16,737 nt of DNA from Lachnospiraceae bacterium (lineage in GTDB: Bacteria > Bacillota > Clostridia > Lachnospirales > Lachnospiraceae), in NCBI GenBank assembly GCA_016297945.1, contig JAEDFR010000048.1:1-16737 (forward strand). Reading direction: 5' to 3'. Below, in pieces: positions 13,879-16,737 of the stretch. The notes beneath the pieces were generated by a model that had not been told where the DNA came from, searched no databases, and saw only the letters and a program-made list of their open reading frames with translations. The translations under genes and the position numbers were made by a program. How positions within the stretch are numbered: position 1 is the stretch's first letter; each line of letters opens with the position of its first letter.

Positions 13879-16278
13879 TTGAAAAAGATTGAAGAAATTT
13901 TAAAAGAATTGGATCAGTTGTTTGCTGACAACAAGGCAAAAGAGGCAGAAAATTTTTTGCTGGAGTGTCTTACGGAGGCGGAAGAAGCTTCAGATTTATC
14001 GATGCAGTTACAATTATATAATGAGTTGATCGGATATTATCGTGTGACATCGGAGAAAGAAAAGTTGCTTCATGTGATTGATCAGGCAATGGAAATTGCA
14101 AGGAAACTGCAGTTAGAAGGAACCCTTCCTTATGCAACGACAGCGTTGAATGCAGCAAACGGTTATCGTTCGATTGGAGATTATGAATCGTCAAAGAAAT
14201 TTTATGGTATCGTGGAAGGAATTTATTTGAAAACGCTTTCTTCGGACGATATGCTGCTTGCCGGTTTGTATAATAATATCAGTCTCTTGTATCAGGAATT
14301 TTCGGATTATCAGAAAGCCATGGATTATCTGTCAAAGGCACTGGAAATTGTTATAGCACAAAAAGCGGATTTTGAAATCGCTGTCACATATGCGAATTTG
14401 GCAAATACGGCCGTTTTGGCAAAAGATTATGCAAAGGCTAAAGAATATGCTACAAAAGCCATTGCGTGTTTTGACAAAATGAAGCTTTATGATGCTCATT
14501 ATTGTGCGGCACTTTCGGCATTCGGAATGTGTTTTTATGCGGAAGAAGCATATGAGGAAGCAGCGTCTTATTTTGAAAAAGCCATGCAGATTGTGCATGA
14601 TATGTTTGGCGAAAATTCTCAGTATCAGCGCTTGAAGAATAATTATGATTTGTGCAAAGAGATGATTGAAGAAAGCAAGAACAAAGCAGAAGCAGGTTAT
14701 GGGAAAGATATTGAAACGAAAACGCATTCAAAAAAGAATTTCGAAAATGATTGCGCAAAAAAAGTGAAAGGTATGGAGTTGTGCAAGGCTTACTATGATA
14801 CCTATGGCGTACCTATGCTTCATGAAAAGTTTTCCAATTATGAAACAAAGATTGCGGTCGGACTGGTAGGAGAAGGTTCTGATTGTTTCGGTTATGATGA
14901 TGCAATTTCAAGAGACCATGACTGGGGACCGGATTTTTGTCTCTGGCTCGATGATGAAACATATGATGAAATCGGAATGAAACTGCAGGAAGAATATGAG
15001 AAACTGCCGGATGAGTTTCAGGGATATCACAGAACACTTAGCAAAAACGGGAAGGAGCGTAGAGGCGTATGTAGAATTTCCGATTTTTATAAGCGGATAT
15101 TAGGAGAAGAAAACTATCCTCAGATTCATTGGGACAAGGTAGAAGATTATGCTTTGGCAACCGCTTCTAATGGTATGGTTTTCCGAGATGATGAAGGAAC
15201 CTTTCTCGCATTTCGAAATGAAATAAAAAAAGGTTATCCGCAAAATGTCCGATTTTTAAAACTCGCAGACGGTGTTGCAAAAGTGTGCCAGACCGGGCAG
15301 TATAACTATTTCAGGCTGATGGAGAGAGGAGATTCCTTTTCCGCTGACAGAATGCTTTCAGATTGTATTGGTCACGCTATGAAACTGCAACATTATATCT
15401 GTAATGCTTATCCGGTACATGATAAGTGGTTAAAAGTTAGCACAAAGAAACTGGAAAACGGACAGCAACTTCTAGATATTTTACAAGAAATGCATGCATG
15501 TCTAAACAGAAAAGAAGTAACAGTTGTTCAGACGGTCAGAGAACTGACAAATCGACTGGGTGATTTTTTTGCAAAAGAGCTTTATGAACATAATGACATC
15601 TCGGATATTGAGAACTATTTGGATGTGCATACGGATGAACTGGTTGTAAAAGCCGGCTACTGTGTGCTTCCAAAAGAAAAGCTGGTAACAGAAATTGCTA
15701 AAACGGAGTTTCTGGCATTTGATAAAGTGAAAAATAAAGGCGGCAGAGCTTCGTGTCAGAATGACTGGCCGACATTTTCCGTAATGCGAAGGAGTCAATA
15801 TCTGACATGGGATCAGACAATGTTATTACAGTATATTTATGATTTTAAGAGGGAATTATCATTGGGACATAACCTGATTACGGAAAAATATGGCAGAATG
15901 ATGGAAAGTACGGCACCGGATGAATATGAAAATATAAAAAATGAATTTCCACCTTTATCCGACGAAAAGAAGGCTGTGATTGAACAGATTGTCGCAATCC
16001 AGATGTCGATGGCAGAGGAGTTTGCCAAGGTGCACCCCAGGGTGTTCATGAATGCCAGAAGTCTTCATACGTATGAAGATAATTTAATCAACACCTCTTA
16101 TGAAACTTATCTAAGAGGAGAAATCAGTACGTATTCAGATAAAATGCTTCAGTTATATGCCCGTTATGTAGTGGAATGTTTTCAAGCACATAAAAATATA
16201 GCACGTATGACAATGGAGAATACGGCTATGTTGTATGGCTACAAGAATATTGAAGAATTTGAAGCTTCAATAAAATAA
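13879..16278 (+). CDS. TPR - DUF4037 nucleotidyltransferase-like - DUF4125 fusion protein
   Basis: The 799-aa product (802 if GTG at 13870 is used) appears to contain three parts. Residues 1 to about 280 are helical with at least four TPR-like repeats of the type LYNNISLLYQEFSDYQKAMDY. Residues about 310-520 look like DUF4037. They contain GLVGEGSDCFGYDD with the Gly-Ser pair at 333-334 and Asp-His-Asp at 346-348, which fits the hG[GS]-x(9-13)-DhD pattern of the nucleotidyltransferase superfamily. Asp in CRISDF is a possible third carboxylate, and a helical GQYNYFRLMERGD region follows. Residues about 610-790 resemble DUF4125, with GGRASCQNDWPTF (Cys626), MRRSQYLTW, NLITEKYGRMM and TYLRGEISTYS. 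No signal peptide or membrane segment is seen, so it is probably cytoplasmic. Domain names are from memory of family consensus. Substrate and biological role are unknown. Confidence 0.85.
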   Translation: MKKIEEILKELDQLFADNKAKEAENFLLECLTEAEEASDLSMQLQLYNELIGYYRVTSEKEKLLHVIDQAMEIARKLQLEGTLPYATTALNAANGYRSIGDYESSKKFYGIVEGIYLKTLSSDDMLLAGLYNNISLLYQEFSDYQKAMDYLSKALEIVIAQKADFEIAVTYANLANTAVLAKDYAKAKEYATKAIACFDKMKLYDAHYCAALSAFGMCFYAEEAYEEAASYFEKAMQIVHDMFGENSQYQRLKNNYDLCKEMIEESKNKAEAGYGKDIETKTHSKKNFENDCAKKVKGMELCKAYYDTYGVPMLHEKFSNYETKIAVGLVGEGSDCFGYDDAISRDHDWGPDFCLWLDDETYDEIGMKLQEEYEKLPDEFQGYHRTLSKNGKERRGVCRISDFYKRILGEENYPQIHWDKVEDYALATASNGMVFRDDEGTFLAFRNEIKKGYPQNVRFLKLADGVAKVCQTGQYNYFRLMERGDSFSADRMLSDCIGHAMKLQHYICNAYPVHDKWLKVSTKKLENGQQLLDILQEMHACLNRKEVTVVQTVRELTNRLGDFFAKELYEHNDISDIENYLDVHTDELVVKAGYCVLPKEKLVTEIAKTEFLAFDKVKNKGGRASCQNDWPTFSVMRRSQYLTWDQTMLLQYIYDFKRELSLGHNLITEKYGRMMESTAPDEYENIKNEFPPLSDEKKAVIEQIVAIQMSMAEEFAKVHPRVFMNARSLHTYEDNLINTSYETYLRGEISTYSDKMLQLYARYVVECFQAHKNIARMTMENTAMLYGYKNIEEFEASIK

Positions 16279-16428
16279 AAGCATATGTTTTGCGGGACGA
16301 AAATCATACTTTTTCATGTGGGCATGAAACGATGACCTTTTGTCCCTGATATCATAATAATTGGATAAATATGTATAATATGCATTGATTTATCTATGAA
16401 ATACCGCTATTTTTAGTCAAATGATACA
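16279..16428. other. Intergenic region with long imperfect hairpin and inverted repeat
   Basis: A nested inverted repeat spans 16294-16346. GGGAC (16294-16298) pairs with GTCCC (16342-16346), AAAA (16300-16303) with TTTT (16338-16341), TCAT (16304-16307) with ATGA (16332-16335), and TTTCATG (16312-16318) with CATGAAA (16323-16329) around a TGGG loop. No T-run follows on either strand, so it is not a classical terminator. A second inverted repeat, GATAAAT (16364-16370) and ATTTATC (16388-16394), encloses a TATAAT at 16374-16379 that has no good -35. Confidence 0.6.
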
Positions 16429-16457
16429 TTGTCGATTTTAGTTGACAAAGATATAAT
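16429..16457 (+). promoter_or_regulatory. Candidate promoter of the SCP2-like gene
   Basis: TTGTCG (16429-16434) and TATAAT (16452-16457) are separated by 17 bases. The -10 ends 32 bases before the start codon. A perfect TTGACA at 16442-16447 lies inside the spacer, too close to this TATAAT to act as its -35. Confidence 0.6.
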
Positions 16458-16489
16458 TATGTGTGTAGAGATAAAAGGAGGAACATACC

Positions 16490-16737
16490 ATGACCTATGA
16501 AGAAATTGTAGCATATACAAAAAAGAAAGTAGCAGCAGCTAACTTTAAATCATATAAAGGACATCTGGCTGCGCAGGTTAATATTACCGGTGAAGGTGAA
16601 GGCGCTTTTTATATTGAATTAAATGATGCTGTTGCAGCAGTAGAACCTTATGAATACTATGACAGAGATGTAATCTTAATATCTAATGCAGATGTGTTTG
16701 TTGCTATTCTTGATGGTAAGAAAGCAGCTCAGGATGC
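16490..16737 (+). CDS. SCP2 sterol-binding-like small protein (partial, 3' end cut by window)
   Basis: The first 82 codons of this gene are present and the frame is open at the window end. The sequence begins MTYEEIVAYTKKKVAAAN and continues with HLAAQVNITGEGEGAFYIEL and DVFVAILDGKKAAQDA. This resembles the SCP2 (sterol carrier protein 2) lipid-binding fold found in small proteins of about 100-120 aa in Clostridia: alternating strands followed by a helix and a DG-K segment near the lipid cavity. A lipid-binding role is inferred from the family; the ligand is unknown. AAGGAGG (16475-16481) lies 8 bases before the ATG and is a strong ribosome binding site. It has its own promoter and is not in the upstream operon. 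Confidence 0.75.
   Translation, partial: MTYEEIVAYTKKKVAAANFKSYKGHLAAQVNITGEGEGAFYIELNDAVAAVEPYEYYDRDVILISNADVFVAILDGKKAAQD

Noticed and set aside
14332..14758. Two overlapping minus-strand frames of 131 and 102 codons inside the TPR region
   Set aside because: They lie antisense to a well-supported TPR coding frame and lack start signals.
16294..16346. Hairpin as intrinsic terminator of the fusion gene
   Set aside because: No T-tract follows on either strand.
16442..16447. Perfect TTGACA as -35 of the SCP2-like gene
   Set aside because: Only four bases separate it from TATAAT at 16452, and no -10 lies at the proper distance downstream.
1..16737. CRISPR array, tRNA, rRNA, insertion sequence or prophage
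   Set aside because: No regularly spaced repeats, cloverleaf-like genes, transposase motifs or phage genes were seen on either strand.

Overview
The window looks like chromosome from a low-GC Gram-positive anaerobe of the Clostridia, most likely Lachnospiraceae. The basis is the conserved gene order tmcAL, pta, yceD, rpmF, plsX, acpP, rnc, smc, ftsY, the short phosphotransacetylase, the zinc-ribbon form of L32, strong AGGAGG-type ribosome binding sites, and near-consensus TTGNNN-N17-TATAAT promoters. Genus-level placement is inference. No rRNA, tRNA, CRISPR array, transposase or phage gene was seen.

Layout. Positions 1-237 are gene-free and hold short hairpins plus one copy of a dispersed repeat. 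tmcAL (tRNA-Met cytidine acetate ligase) runs leftward from 1473 to 238. Opposite it lies an unrecognised 170-aa ORF (1566-2078), then pta (2189-3190), which ends at a bidirectional terminator carrying the second repeat copy. A leftward gene for a 532-aa polytopic membrane protein (3321-4919), possibly a GT-C-type glycosyltransferase, occupies the place between pta and yceD where related genomes commonly carry ackA. A divergent promoter region (4920-5085) then drives the rightward housekeeping block: yceD-rpmF with a strong terminator, plsX-acpP with a small hairpin terminator, then rnc-smc-ftsY-ilvA with short gaps, ending at a terminator near 13826-13854. Next come an 802-codon ORF joining TPR repeats, a DUF4037 nucleotidyltransferase-like domain and a DUF4125 domain (13879-16278), a 211-bp spacer with a long imperfect hairpin and a promoter, and the start of an SCP2-like gene cut by the window edge.

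How the genes fit together. yceD/rpmF serve 23S rRNA and large-subunit assembly, plsX/acpP serve phospholipid and fatty acid synthesis, rnc processes structured RNA, smc organises the chromosome, and ftsY is the signal-recognition-particle receptor. This is a growth-linked housekeeping cluster. pta makes or uses acetyl-phosphate, and TmcAL consumes acetate to modify tRNA, so the left part has an acetate theme. ilvA makes 2-oxobutyrate from threonine and appears to be co-transcribed with ftsY.

The least explained items are the TPR-DUF4037-DUF4125 fusion protein, the hairpin-associated repeat flanking tmcAL-pta, the membrane protein gene in the expected ackA slot, and the long hairpin before the SCP2-like gene.
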